From the NCBI RefSeq assembly GCF_009932375.1, contig NZ_BLJG01000089.1, positions 1-51,672 on the forward strand: DNA of 51,672 nucleotides, given 5' to 3'. Shown here piece by piece: positions 35,846-43,709 of the stretch. Origin of the DNA: Pseudomonas juntendi. Its GTDB lineage: Bacteria; Pseudomonadota; Gammaproteobacteria; Pseudomonadales; Pseudomonadaceae. Position 1 is the first letter of the stretch; the number at the start of each line of letters is the position of its first letter. The notes under the pieces were generated by a model that saw only the letters and a list, made by a program, of their open reading frames with translations, was not told the origin of the DNA and did no database searches. The position numbers and the translations under genes were made by a program.

Positions 35846-36247
35846 TCAGTAGCCGCTGAGAATGTTGACGATCACTCCGCTGGCGATGGCGACCAGTACG
35901 TAGTCACCGTTCACGTACAACCAGCGGTGATCGCGCGGAGGTGCATACAGGTGCCGCGCCTTCCAGTCGGTTACCCAGTAACGGTCACCACGGTAATGCG
36001 GGTCGACCACATGGCCGCGGCGCCACTGCTGGTGGGGCACCGGCATGCCTTTTTGCGGGTGGAAGTTCGGGTCGCGATAAGCAGGCCCGCGGCCATTGTC
36101 GTGGCGGCCCTGCGGCTGAGCGTGGGGCGGGTTGCCTGGGTGCCCTGGGCCGCCATCATGACGGTCAGGTGGGCCAGGCTGCGCGAAGCTTGCCAGAGGT
36201 GCGCTGAGCATCAGCGCCGCGCAAATCATGGTCAGGGTCTTTTTCAT
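35846..36247 (-). CDS. RcnB-like periplasmic protein
   Basis: A 133-residue small exported protein. The signal peptide MKKTLTMICAALMLSAPLAS ends around FAQ. A Pro/His/Gly/Asp-rich middle follows, and then the RcnB-type domain with HVVDPHYRGDRYWVTDWKAR, WLYVNGDYVLVAIASGVI. RcnB in E. coli affects nickel/cobalt export. Here the many histidines suggest metal binding, but most Pseudomonas homologues are uncharacterised. There is no rcnA or rcnR nearby, so a nickel role is not supported by context. Confidence 0.8.
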   Translation of the reverse strand: MKKTLTMICAALMLSAPLASFAQPGPPDRHDGGPGHPGNPPHAQPQGRHDNGRGPAYRDPNFHPQKGMPVPHQQWRRGHVVDPHYRGDRYWVTDWKARHLYAPPRDHRWLYVNGDYVLVAIASGVIVNILSGY

Positions 36248-36388
36248 CGTTGCGGTCCTCTGTGTATTAACGCCCGGCTGAATCTTTCAGTTACCGGGTA
36301 CGGTTAACCAATCAGACCATGAACCAGGTCGTTTAATGTCAGGACAGAGGTAAAGGTCCGGTAAAGGTGGCCTGGCAACACCACGAAG

Positions 36389-37681
36389 CTAGGGTAGCCC
36401 AAGCGCTTTCAAGCGGCGGTACAGCGTGCGTTCGCTCATGCCCAAATGAAGCGCCAGCTCACTGCGCGAACCTTTGAACTGTTCCAGAGCCTGGGCCAGT
36501 TCACCGAGGTCACGGCGCTTTGCGCCACGGCTCACCGGCGTTTGCGCGCCGATGTCCTCAGGCAGGTGCTCCGGCCTGATCACCCCATCATCAGCGAACA
36601 ACCGCGCCCGTTCCAGAACATTGCGCAGCTCGCGGATGTTGCCCGGGAACGGATGCAAGGCAAGGCGCTGCAAGGCATCGTCACTCAAGCTGGGGACCGA
36701 TGTGCCCGCCATGCGTTGCAGCAGGCTCTGCGCCAGCAAGGGAAGGTCCTCTACCCGCTCACGCAGTGCCGGCAGGCGAATCGGGAAGCCGCTGATGCGG
36801 TAGTACAGGTCTTCACGGAAGCTGCCATCGGCAACCATTTGCCTGAGGGGTTTGTGCGTGGCCGATACTAGGCGGAAATCCGAATGCACTGTGCGCAGGC
36901 TGCCTACCGGGCGGAAGCTGCCAGACTCGATCAGGCGCAACAGCTTCACCTGCATCGCCAGCGGCACTTCACCAATTTCATCAAGGAACAGCGTGCCGCC
37001 ATGGGCGGCTTCGGCCAGGCCGATCTTGCGCTGGTTGGCACCGGTGAACGCGCCTTTTTCGTACCCGAACAGTTCGCTCTCGAACAATGACTCGGTCAAG
37101 CCGGTGCAGTCCACCACCACCAGTGGGCCGTTTGCCCTGGCGCTACCCATGTGCAGCGCACGGGCGAACAGCTCCTTGCCGGTGCCTGACTCACCTTGCA
37201 GCAAGACAGGGATCTGCGCTGGCGCCGCGCGTTGCAGGCTGGCCAGGGCTGCCTTGAAGGCCGGAGCACGGCCGACCAGCCCTTGCTCTTGCGGCTGGGC
37301 CGAGGCCAGCGTGATGGTGGTCAAACGTTCGACAAAGGCTACGACCGTACCCTGTTCGTCCAGGATCGGCCGCAGCTCTACATCCACGTGCTCGGGCCCG
37401 CGTGGCGTGTGGTGAATGTGCAACACGCGCTCCGCGACCTTGCTGTCCCAGGCTTTGCGCATCGGGCAATGTTCGCCAGCCTGGTCGCATGGCACGGCAT
37501 AGTGGTGCGAAACCCTGTGGCACTTTTCCCCTAGGGGTGCTTGTTCGTGCTGGCCGAACTGGCGGCGATACGCAGCATTGGCCGCCAGGATGTTGTAGTC
37601 GGTGTCCAGCACGATGGTCGGCAGGGCATCGTGCTCGAGGTAGGAAACCAGCGCCAGGATAAACGGATGGGTTTCAGGCAT
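36389..37681 (-). CDS. fisR: sigma54-dependent activator, FisR-like sulfane-sulfur sensor
   Basis: A 430-residue NtrC-type activator. The N-terminal PAS-like domain (about 10-120) carries C54, C65 and C72. These sit almost exactly where the persulfide-sensing cysteines C53/C64/C71 of Cupriavidus FisR are, as I recall. The AAA+ domain has Walker A GESGTGKE (163-170) and the sigma54-contacting GAFTGA (210-215). A Fis-type helix-turn-helix ends the protein (SELALHLGMSERTLYRRLKAL). It is divergent from the persulfide dioxygenase and SQR genes it would activate. The ATG at 37681 is preferred over a TTG at 37717; neither has a clear ribosome site. Confidence 0.88.
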   Translation of the reverse strand: MPETHPFILALVSYLEHDALPTIVLDTDYNILAANAAYRRQFGQHEQAPLGEKCHRVSHHYAVPCDQAGEHCPMRKAWDSKVAERVLHIHHTPRGPEHVDVELRPILDEQGTVVAFVERLTTITLASAQPQEQGLVGRAPAFKAALASLQRAAPAQIPVLLQGESGTGKELFARALHMGSARANGPLVVVDCTGLTESLFESELFGYEKGAFTGANQRKIGLAEAAHGGTLFLDEIGEVPLAMQVKLLRLIESGSFRPVGSLRTVHSDFRLVSATHKPLRQMVADGSFREDLYYRISGFPIRLPALRERVEDLPLLAQSLLQRMAGTSVPSLSDDALQRLALHPFPGNIRELRNVLERARLFADDGVIRPEHLPEDIGAQTPVSRGAKRRDLGELAQALEQFKGSRSELALHLGMSERTLYRRLKALGLP

Positions 37682-37720
37682 GACAGCACCGTTCGGATGA
37701 TGGATGCAGGGTAACAAGGA

Positions 37721-37845
37721 CTGCCAAACACTGCCATTGGCTGACAGTCGACTGCCAATCGTGCTGCCAATTCAGCCAGGTGCTGTCAGCACTGCTCCGG
37801 TTTCGTTGGGCCCGGCACGATAAGGAGCCTGGCATGCATCTTGAT
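37721..37845 (+). promoter_or_regulatory. Candidate sigma54 promoter and activator sites for the sulfur operon
   Basis: TGGCATGCATCTTGAT (37830-37845) resembles the -24/-12 sigma54 promoter (TGGCAC-N5-TTGCA), differing mainly at the -12 GC. About 75-90 bp upstream a 22-bp dyad begins TTGGC and ends GCCAA (37737-37758). Further CTGCCAA copies lie at 37721 and 37764, placed like enhancer sites of a FisR-type activator. The pattern fits the gene content but is not proof. Confidence 0.5.
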
Positions 37846-37902
37846 AAACCTCCTGTCACTGCCTACGCCTTGAATAGACGCGGCGGATAACTGGAGAACG
37901 TG

Positions 37903-38787
37903 ATGATCATCGGCAACAACCTTCACGTGGACGCCTTTTACGATGAGGCGACCTCGACCATCAGCTACCTGGTCATGGACTGTGAAACCCGGCAGTGCGC
38001 GTTGATCGACAGCGTGCTGGATTACGACCCCAAGGCCGGGCGCACCCGTACTGCCTCAGCAGATCGGCTGGTCGAGCGCGTGGCTGAATTGCACGCCAGC
38101 GTGCGCTGGATACTTGAAACACATGTGCATGCCGACCACCTATCGGCAGCGGCCTACCTGAAGGAGAAGCTTGGCGGCCATACCGCCATTGGTGCGCACA
38201 TCACCCAGGTGCAGAAGGTTTTTGGCAGCCTGTTCAACGCCGAGCCTGGCTTTGCCCGTGATGGCAGCCAGTTCGATGTGCTGTTCGAAGACGAAGAAGG
38301 TTTCCGCATCGGCAACCTGCATGCGCGTGCATTGCACACCCCTGGGCACACGCCTGCATGCATGAGCTTCATGATCGAGGATGCGGGTGAGACCGCGGTG
38401 TTCGTCGGCGACACCTTGTTCATGCCTGACTACGGTACTGCCCGTTGCGATTTCCCCGGCGCCGACGCCCGTACGCTGTACCGCTCGATCCGGCGCTTGC
38501 TGGCGTTCCCTGACCAGACCCGCCTGTTCATGTGCCACGACTACCTGCCAGGTGGTCGCGAAATGCAGTACGTCACCACCGTTGCCGAGCAGCGCGCCAG
38601 CAATATCCACATCCACCAGGGTATCGACGAGGACAGCTTCGTCGCCATGCGTGAGGCCCGCGACAAAACCCTCGACATGCCCGTGCTGATCCTGCCGTCG
38701 GTGCAGGTGAACATGCGCAGTGGCCACTTCCCGGAGCCGGAAGCCAACGGCGTCAGTTATTTGAAGATCCCGCTGAACACGCTGTAA
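37903..38787 (+). CDS. pdo: Persulfide dioxygenase, metallo-beta-lactamase fold (ETHE1/PDO type)
   Basis: A 294-residue MBL-fold protein. The metal ligands are in THVHADHL (H74, H76, D78, H79), HTPGHTPAC (H149) and GDTLFMPDYGTARCDF (D170). The GTARCDF segment is typical of persulfide dioxygenases of the bacterial PDO2/Blh kind. It oxidises glutathione persulfide to sulfite with oxygen. GGAG lies 6 nt before the ATG at 37903; a GTG just before it is less well placed. It heads an operon with SQR and a TSUP exporter. Confidence 0.88.
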   Translation: MIIGNNLHVDAFYDEATSTISYLVMDCETRQCALIDSVLDYDPKAGRTRTASADRLVERVAELHASVRWILETHVHADHLSAAAYLKEKLGGHTAIGAHITQVQKVFGSLFNAEPGFARDGSQFDVLFEDEEGFRIGNLHARALHTPGHTPACMSFMIEDAGETAVFVGDTLFMPDYGTARCDFPGADARTLYRSIRRLLAFPDQTRLFMCHDYLPGGREMQYVTTVAEQRASNIHIHQGIDEDSFVAMREARDKTLDMPVLILPSVQVNMRSGHFPEPEANGVSYLKIPLNTL

Positions 38788-38826
38788 GCGCCCTGCCCTA
38801 TAACCAGATTTCCAGGATTTATTGCC

Positions 38827-40098
38827 ATGCCTGCCTTGTCGTCCACTACCTATCCCGACCACCACACAGTGGTCATCGTCGGTGCCGGTGCCGCCGGGAT
38901 CGCCACTGCATCCAGCCTGATCAGCCGCGACGCGTCCCTGGATGTGGCCTTGATCGACCCAGCCGAGGTGCACTACTACCAACCTGGCTGGACCATGGTC
39001 GGCGCTGGTGTTTTCAACGCGGCGAGCACTGCCCGCACCATGGCTTCGACGATTCCGCGCGGGGTGCGCTGGGTAAAGGCGCGCGTCCAGGGTTTCGACC
39101 CGGTGCGCCAGTTGGTCATGCTCGAAGATGGCCGGGCCATCGGCTATGAACAACTGGTGGTTTGCCCTGGCCTGAAGCTCGATTGGGCGGCCATTGATGG
39201 GCTCAGCGAGACCTTGGGCCGTAACGGGGTCACCTCCAATTACCGCTACGACCTGGCGCCCTATACCTGGGAGCTGGTGCAAAAGCTCAAGCACGGCCGT
39301 GCCCTGTTCAGCCAGCCGCCCATGCCGATCAAGTGCGCCGGCGCGCCACAGAAGGCGCTGTACCTGTCGTGCGACCATTGGCTACGCCACGGTCACCTCG
39401 GCGCGATCAAAGCCAGCTTCTTCAATGCCGGCGCAGTCTTGTTCGGTGTGGCCGACTACGTGCCTGCCTTGATGCAGTACATCGAAAAATATGCCGTGGA
39501 CCTCAATTTCAGCCATCGGCTGGTCGCCGTGGACGGCCCCAACCAACGCGCCACCTTCGTGCGTAGCCTGCCCGATGGCAGCAGCGAAACCCGCGTCGAG
39601 GCCTTCGACCTGCTGCATGTGGTTCCGCCGCAAGTCGCGCCCGACTTCATCCGTGAAAGCCCATTGGCCGACAGTGCCGGCTGGGTCGATGTAGACCCGC
39701 ACACCCTGCGCCATCGCCAGTACAGCACTGTTCACGCCTTGGGCGATGTGGCCAACACCAGCAACGCCAAGACCGCTGCAGCGGCCCGCAAGCAGGCTCC
39801 GGTAGTGGCCAATAATGTGCTGGTAGCGCTGGGGCGGTTGCAGACACTGGCCCAATACGACGGTTACGGCTCATGCCCGCTCACGGTCGAGCGCGGCAAG
39901 ATCGTGCTGGCCGAGTTCACCTATGGTGGCAAGCTGGCGCCCAGCTTCCCCAACTGGTTGCTGGACGGTCGCAAGCCGACCCGCCTGGCTTGGCTGCTCA
40001 AGGCCCAGGCCCTGCCGCCGCTGTACTGGCAAGGCATGCTCAAGGGGCGGGAGTGGCTGGCACGGCCACAACCGTTGGTAGCAGAGGGCGGGCAGTGA
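38827..40098 (+). CDS. sqr: Sulfide:quinone oxidoreductase, type II
   Basis: A 423-residue FAD protein that oxidises sulfide to persulfide and reduces ubiquinone at the membrane. VVIVGAGAAGIATAS (about 15-29) is the FAD loop, and YYQPGWTMVGAG is a type II SQR signature. The redox cysteines are C170 in PIKCAGAPQKALYL and C350 in DGYGSCPL, matching the pair in SQOR. HALGDVANTSNAKTAAAAR is the second FAD motif, and the amphipathic C-terminus would dock on the membrane. It is 39 nt after the dioxygenase and overlaps the next gene. Confidence 0.92.
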   Translation: MPALSSTTYPDHHTVVIVGAGAAGIATASSLISRDASLDVALIDPAEVHYYQPGWTMVGAGVFNAASTARTMASTIPRGVRWVKARVQGFDPVRQLVMLEDGRAIGYEQLVVCPGLKLDWAAIDGLSETLGRNGVTSNYRYDLAPYTWELVQKLKHGRALFSQPPMPIKCAGAPQKALYLSCDHWLRHGHLGAIKASFFNAGAVLFGVADYVPALMQYIEKYAVDLNFSHRLVAVDGPNQRATFVRSLPDGSSETRVEAFDLLHVVPPQVAPDFIRESPLADSAGWVDVDPHTLRHRQYSTVHALGDVANTSNAKTAAAARKQAPVVANNVLVALGRLQTLAQYDGYGSCPLTVERGKIVLAEFTYGGKLAPSFPNWLLDGRKPTRLAWLLKAQALPPLYWQGMLKGREWLARPQPLVAEGGQ

Positions 40099-40913
40099 TC
40101 GAAACTCAACTGCTTGGCGCAGCCCTGGGGGCCATCATCGGCGCCGTGCTGGCGTTGACGGGCGCCGGCGGAGGCATTCTTGCCGTGCCCCTGTTGGTGT
40201 TCGGCCTTGGCCTGTCGATGGTCGAGGCGGCACCGGTCGGCTTGTTGGCGGTTGGCCTGGCGGCAGCCGTGGGCGCGGTACTGGGTTTGCGTCGCGGCCT
40301 GGTGCGCTATCGGGCGGCACTGTTCATCGCCTTGATCGGGGTGGCGGCAGCGCCACTGGGGTTGATGCTGGCGCACCGTTTGCCCAATACGCCGTTGCAA
40401 CTGGTGTTCGCCGGTGTGCTCACCTACGCCTGCCTGCGTATCTGGCGCAAGGCGGCCAGGGAGCTGCGTGGCGAAGCCAACGATGCGCATCGCTTTATCG
40501 AGCCTTGTGTGCTGAACCCGCTGCAGGGTCGCTTGCGCTGGACCCTGCCCTGCGCTCGCGCCCTGGCATTCACCGGTGCGCTGTCCGGCTTGCTGTCTGG
40601 CCTGCTCGGTGTGGGGGGCGGGTTCGTGATCATTCCGGCGCTCAACCGCTATACCAACCTGCGCATGGCCACGATCGTCTCCACGTCGCTGGCGGTGATT
40701 GCCTTGGTGTCTGCCGGCAGTGTGATCAGTGCCAGCCTTGCAGGTGTTCTGCATTGGCAAGTGGGTGGCCCGTTCGCTGTCGGCGCCGTGCTTGGCTTGC
40801 TGCTGGCGCGCCCCCTAGCGGCCAGGTTGGCCGGGCCACGGCTGCAGCAGATGTTTGCCGTGGCAGGTTGCGCCGCTGCCCTGCTGCTGGCCAGCAAGGC
40901 ATTACTGAGCTAA
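40095..40913 (+). CDS. TSUP/TauE-SafE family membrane protein, probable sulfite or sulfur-compound exporter
   Basis: A 272-residue protein with about eight hydrophobic segments. Two internal glycine-rich repeats, ALTGAGGGILAVPLLVFG and GLLGVGGGFVIIPALNR, are characteristic of TauE/SafE permeases. The GTG start overlaps the SQR stop by four bases (GTGA), with GAGG upstream, showing translational coupling. Position in the operon suggests export of sulfite or thiosulfate made by the dioxygenase. The 3' end overlaps the convergent lysR gene by 12 bp. Confidence 0.85.
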   Translation: MIETQLLGAALGAIIGAVLALTGAGGGILAVPLLVFGLGLSMVEAAPVGLLAVGLAAAVGAVLGLRRGLVRYRAALFIALIGVAAAPLGLMLAHRLPNTPLQLVFAGVLTYACLRIWRKAARELRGEANDAHRFIEPCVLNPLQGRLRWTLPCARALAFTGALSGLLSGLLGVGGGFVIIPALNRYTNLRMATIVSTSLAVIALVSAGSVISASLAGVLHWQVGGPFAVGAVLGLLLARPLAARLAGPRLQQMFAVAGCAAALLLASKALLS

Positions 40914-41789
40914 CAGCTCGCCCTGTTGCTCTGCGCACAACGCCAGCAGGTAATCCCATACGACCCGCAGGCGCACCGACTTGTGCAGCTCGCGGCGGGT
41001 ACAGATCCAGTAACTGCGCTGGATGGTTTCGCCAGGCAGTACGCGGACCAGGGTCGGGTCGTGCCGGGCCATGTAGTTGGGCAGCACTGCAATGCCCAGC
41101 CCAGCACGTGCGGCCACCTGCTGGGCAATCACGCTGGTGCTGCGGAAGACCACGTTGGGCGCCCGGCAGAAGCTGTTGAGAAACAGCAGCTCCTGGCTGA
41201 ACAGCAGGTCGTCGACGTAGCCGATCCAGCTGTGGCGGGCCAGATCCTCACGGTTGCGCAGGGGTGGTGCGCGGTCGAGGTAGCCCTGGCTGGCATACAG
41301 GGCCAGGCGGTAGTCGGTGAGTTTGCGGGTGATCAGCAGGTCGGCGTTGGGCCGCTCCAGGTGAATACTGATCTCGGCTTCGCGGTTGAGGATGCTGACG
41401 AACCTCGGCACTGCCACCAGCTCCACTTCCAGCCCGGGGTAGCGCTCGAACAGCGCGCTCATACGCGGGGTGAAGAACATGATGCCAATGCCTTCGGTGA
41501 CCCCCAGGCGGATCTTGCCCAGCGGGGTGATGGCCTGGGTGATTTCTTCCTGGGCCAGCAGGGCGACGTTCTCCATGGCTTCGGCGTGCTTGAGCAGGGC
41601 CTGGCCCGAAGGGGTCAGCTCATAGCCTTGGGCGTGTTGCACGAACAAGGCCGTGCCCAGGCTTTCTTCGATGCGCTCGATGTGCCGGGCCACGGTGCTG
41701 TGGGTGGTATTGAGGCGCTTGGCGGCGGTAAGCAGGCGGCCGCTGCGCTGCAATTCGAGGAAAAACCGCAGATCGTTCCAGTCGAACAT
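40902..41789 (-). CDS. LysR-family transcriptional regulator
   Basis: A 295-residue LysR regulator. The N-terminal helix-turn-helix is MFDWNDLRFFLELQRSGRL and AAKRLNTTHSTVARHIERIE (about 1-60). The periplasmic-binding-like effector domain starts near residue 85. The ATG at 41789 is preferred; an upstream extension lacks family similarity. It is divergent from the GMC oxidoreductase gene across 176 bp and probably controls it and the adjacent transporter. Confidence 0.92.
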   Translation of the reverse strand: MFDWNDLRFFLELQRSGRLLTAAKRLNTTHSTVARHIERIEESLGTALFVQHAQGYELTPSGQALLKHAEAMENVALLAQEEITQAITPLGKIRLGVTEGIGIMFFTPRMSALFERYPGLEVELVAVPRFVSILNREAEISIHLERPNADLLITRKLTDYRLALYASQGYLDRAPPLRNREDLARHSWIGYVDDLLFSQELLFLNSFCRAPNVVFRSTSVIAQQVAARAGLGIAVLPNYMARHDPTLVRVLPGETIQRSYWICTRRELHKSVRLRVVWDYLLALCAEQQGELLAQ

Positions 41790-41965
41790 GCTGATCCTTG
41801 TGGCTGTTCGTCTAGCCCTTTTCCGGATGAACCCGCGAGAGGGCCAGTACAGACGTGCCGCTGTGCTAAAACGCACAACCGCTGCGCGAAATCGCGTGTT
41901 TCACCCACGAAATTACGCACTAAGATGGATCGGGACAAGAATAATTATCAGGCCCGAGGTTGCAC

Positions 41966-43612
41966 ATGCCATCAGCCGATCCTGTCTTCGATTACGTGGT
42001 GGTAGGCGCCGGCCCCGCCGGGTGCCTGCTGGCCAACCGCTTGTCCGCCGACCCTGCTTGCCGCGTGCTGCTGCTGGAAGCGGGTGGACGGGACAACTAT
42101 CCCTGGATTCACATTCCCGTCGGTTACCTCTACTGCATTGGCAACCCACGCACCGATTGGTGCTTCAAGACCCAAGCCCAGCCCGGCCTGGGTGGGCGCG
42201 CATTGGGCTACCCGCGCGGCAAGGTGCTGGGCGGCTGCTCTTCCATCAATGGCATGATCTATATGCGTGGCCAGGCTGCCGACTACGACCACTGGGCCGA
42301 ACAGGGCAACCCCGGCTGGGCCTGGAAGGACGTGCTACCGCTGTTCAAGGCCAGTGAAAACCACTTTGCTGGCGCCAGCGAACACCATGGCGGCGGTGGC
42401 GAGTGGCGGGTCGAACGCCAGCGCTACAGCTGGCCGATACTGGATGCCTTCCGCGACGCCGCCGAGCAAAGCGGCATCGCCAAGGTGGATGACTTCAACA
42501 CGGGCGATAACCAGGGGTGTGGTTATTTCCAGGTCAACCAACGCAGTGGCGTGCGCTGGAATGCCTCCAAGGCGTTTCTGCGGCCGGTTCAGCACCGCGC
42601 CAACCTCACCGTGCTTACGGGTGTGCAGGTTGACCAGGTGCTGCTCAACAATACCCGCGCACGTGCGGTGAAAGCATTCTGGCAAGGCGCCTGGCACGAG
42701 TTTGCGGCTCGCCGCGAGATCGTGCTGTGTGCTGGGGCGGTCGGTTCCCCGGGCATCCTGCAACGCTCCGGCATTGGTCCACGGCAATTACTGGAAAGCC
42801 TGGGTATTGGCGTTCGCCACGACATGCCAGGGGTGGGTGGCAACCTGCAAGACCACCTGCAACTGCGGCTGATCTACCAGATCCGCAATACCCGCACCTT
42901 GAACCAGATGGCCAACAGCCTGTGGGGCAAGATGGGCATGGGCCTGCGCTACCTCTACGACCGCAGCGGCCCGCTGGCCATGGCCCCGAGCCAGTTGGGC
43001 GCGTTCGTGCGGTCCAGCCCCGACCAGGCCACCGCCAACCTGCAGTACCACGTGCAGCCGCTGTCGCTGGAGCGCTTCGGCGAGCCGTTGCACCGCTTCC
43101 CGGCCTTTACCGCCTCGGTCTGCAACCTGCGCCCGGCCAGCCGTGGGCGTATCGATATCCGCAGCACCAACATGCACAGCACGCCGCTGATCGACCCCAA
43201 CTACCTGAGCGACCCCCAGGACCTGCAGGTGGCCGCCGATGCCATCCGCCTTACCCGGCGCATCGTTCAGGCCCCTGCCCTGGCCGTATTCGAGCCCGAG
43301 GAATATCTGCCTGGCGCGGCCCTGCAAAGCGAACAGGACCTGATCGAGGCTGCCGGCAAGATCGGCACTACCATTTTCCACCCGGTGGGTACCTGCCGTA
43401 TGGGCAATGGTGCGATGGACGTTGTGGATAACCAGCTGCGCGTGCATGGCATCCCCGGCCTGCGCGTGGCCGATGCCTCGATCATGCCGCAGATCACCTC
43501 AGGCAATACCTGTTCCCCCACCCTGATGATCGCCGAAAAGGCGGCACAACTGATTCTCAAAGGAGCTGCTACCCAGACCTTCCTGAACGAAGACGCGTTA
43601 CCGACGCCCTGA
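41966..43612 (+). CDS. GMC-family FAD oxidoreductase (choline dehydrogenase-like)
   Basis: A 548-residue glucose-methanol-choline oxidoreductase. FDYVVVGAGPAGCLLANRL (about 8-26) binds FAD, and GKVLGGCSSINGMIYMRGQ is the first GMC signature. The second signature is in GAVGSPGILQRSGIG. The catalytic histidine lies in FHPVGTCRMG and ITSGNTCSPTLMIAEKAA ends the protein. GAGG is 6 nt before the ATG; a TTG upstream is rejected. It oxidises an alcohol. The substrate is unknown: betaine genes are absent, so choline is not supported. Confidence 0.93.
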   Translation: MPSADPVFDYVVVGAGPAGCLLANRLSADPACRVLLLEAGGRDNYPWIHIPVGYLYCIGNPRTDWCFKTQAQPGLGGRALGYPRGKVLGGCSSINGMIYMRGQAADYDHWAEQGNPGWAWKDVLPLFKASENHFAGASEHHGGGGEWRVERQRYSWPILDAFRDAAEQSGIAKVDDFNTGDNQGCGYFQVNQRSGVRWNASKAFLRPVQHRANLTVLTGVQVDQVLLNNTRARAVKAFWQGAWHEFAARREIVLCAGAVGSPGILQRSGIGPRQLLESLGIGVRHDMPGVGGNLQDHLQLRLIYQIRNTRTLNQMANSLWGKMGMGLRYLYDRSGPLAMAPSQLGAFVRSSPDQATANLQYHVQPLSLERFGEPLHRFPAFTASVCNLRPASRGRIDIRSTNMHSTPLIDPNYLSDPQDLQVAADAIRLTRRIVQAPALAVFEPEEYLPGAALQSEQDLIEAAGKIGTTIFHPVGTCRMGNGAMDVVDNQLRVHGIPGLRVADASIMPQITSGNTCSPTLMIAEKAAQLILKGAATQTFLNEDALPTP

Positions 43613-43709
43613 CCCGGGTGCGTGCAGTAGCGGCAGCTTGCGGTCGAAGGCTGCCGACAGTGGAACAACAAGAATAATCACTGTGGCCTGCGGGCCGAGG
43701 ACAGCAACG

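Noticed and set aside
41966..43612. Calling the GMC enzyme choline dehydrogenase (betA)
   Set aside because: There is no betB, betI or choline transporter alongside; family membership alone does not give the substrate.
43631..43656. Hairpin CGGCAGC/GCTGCCG between the GMC and transporter genes as a terminator
   Set aside because: It has a 12-nt loop and no T run; the two genes are more likely one unit.
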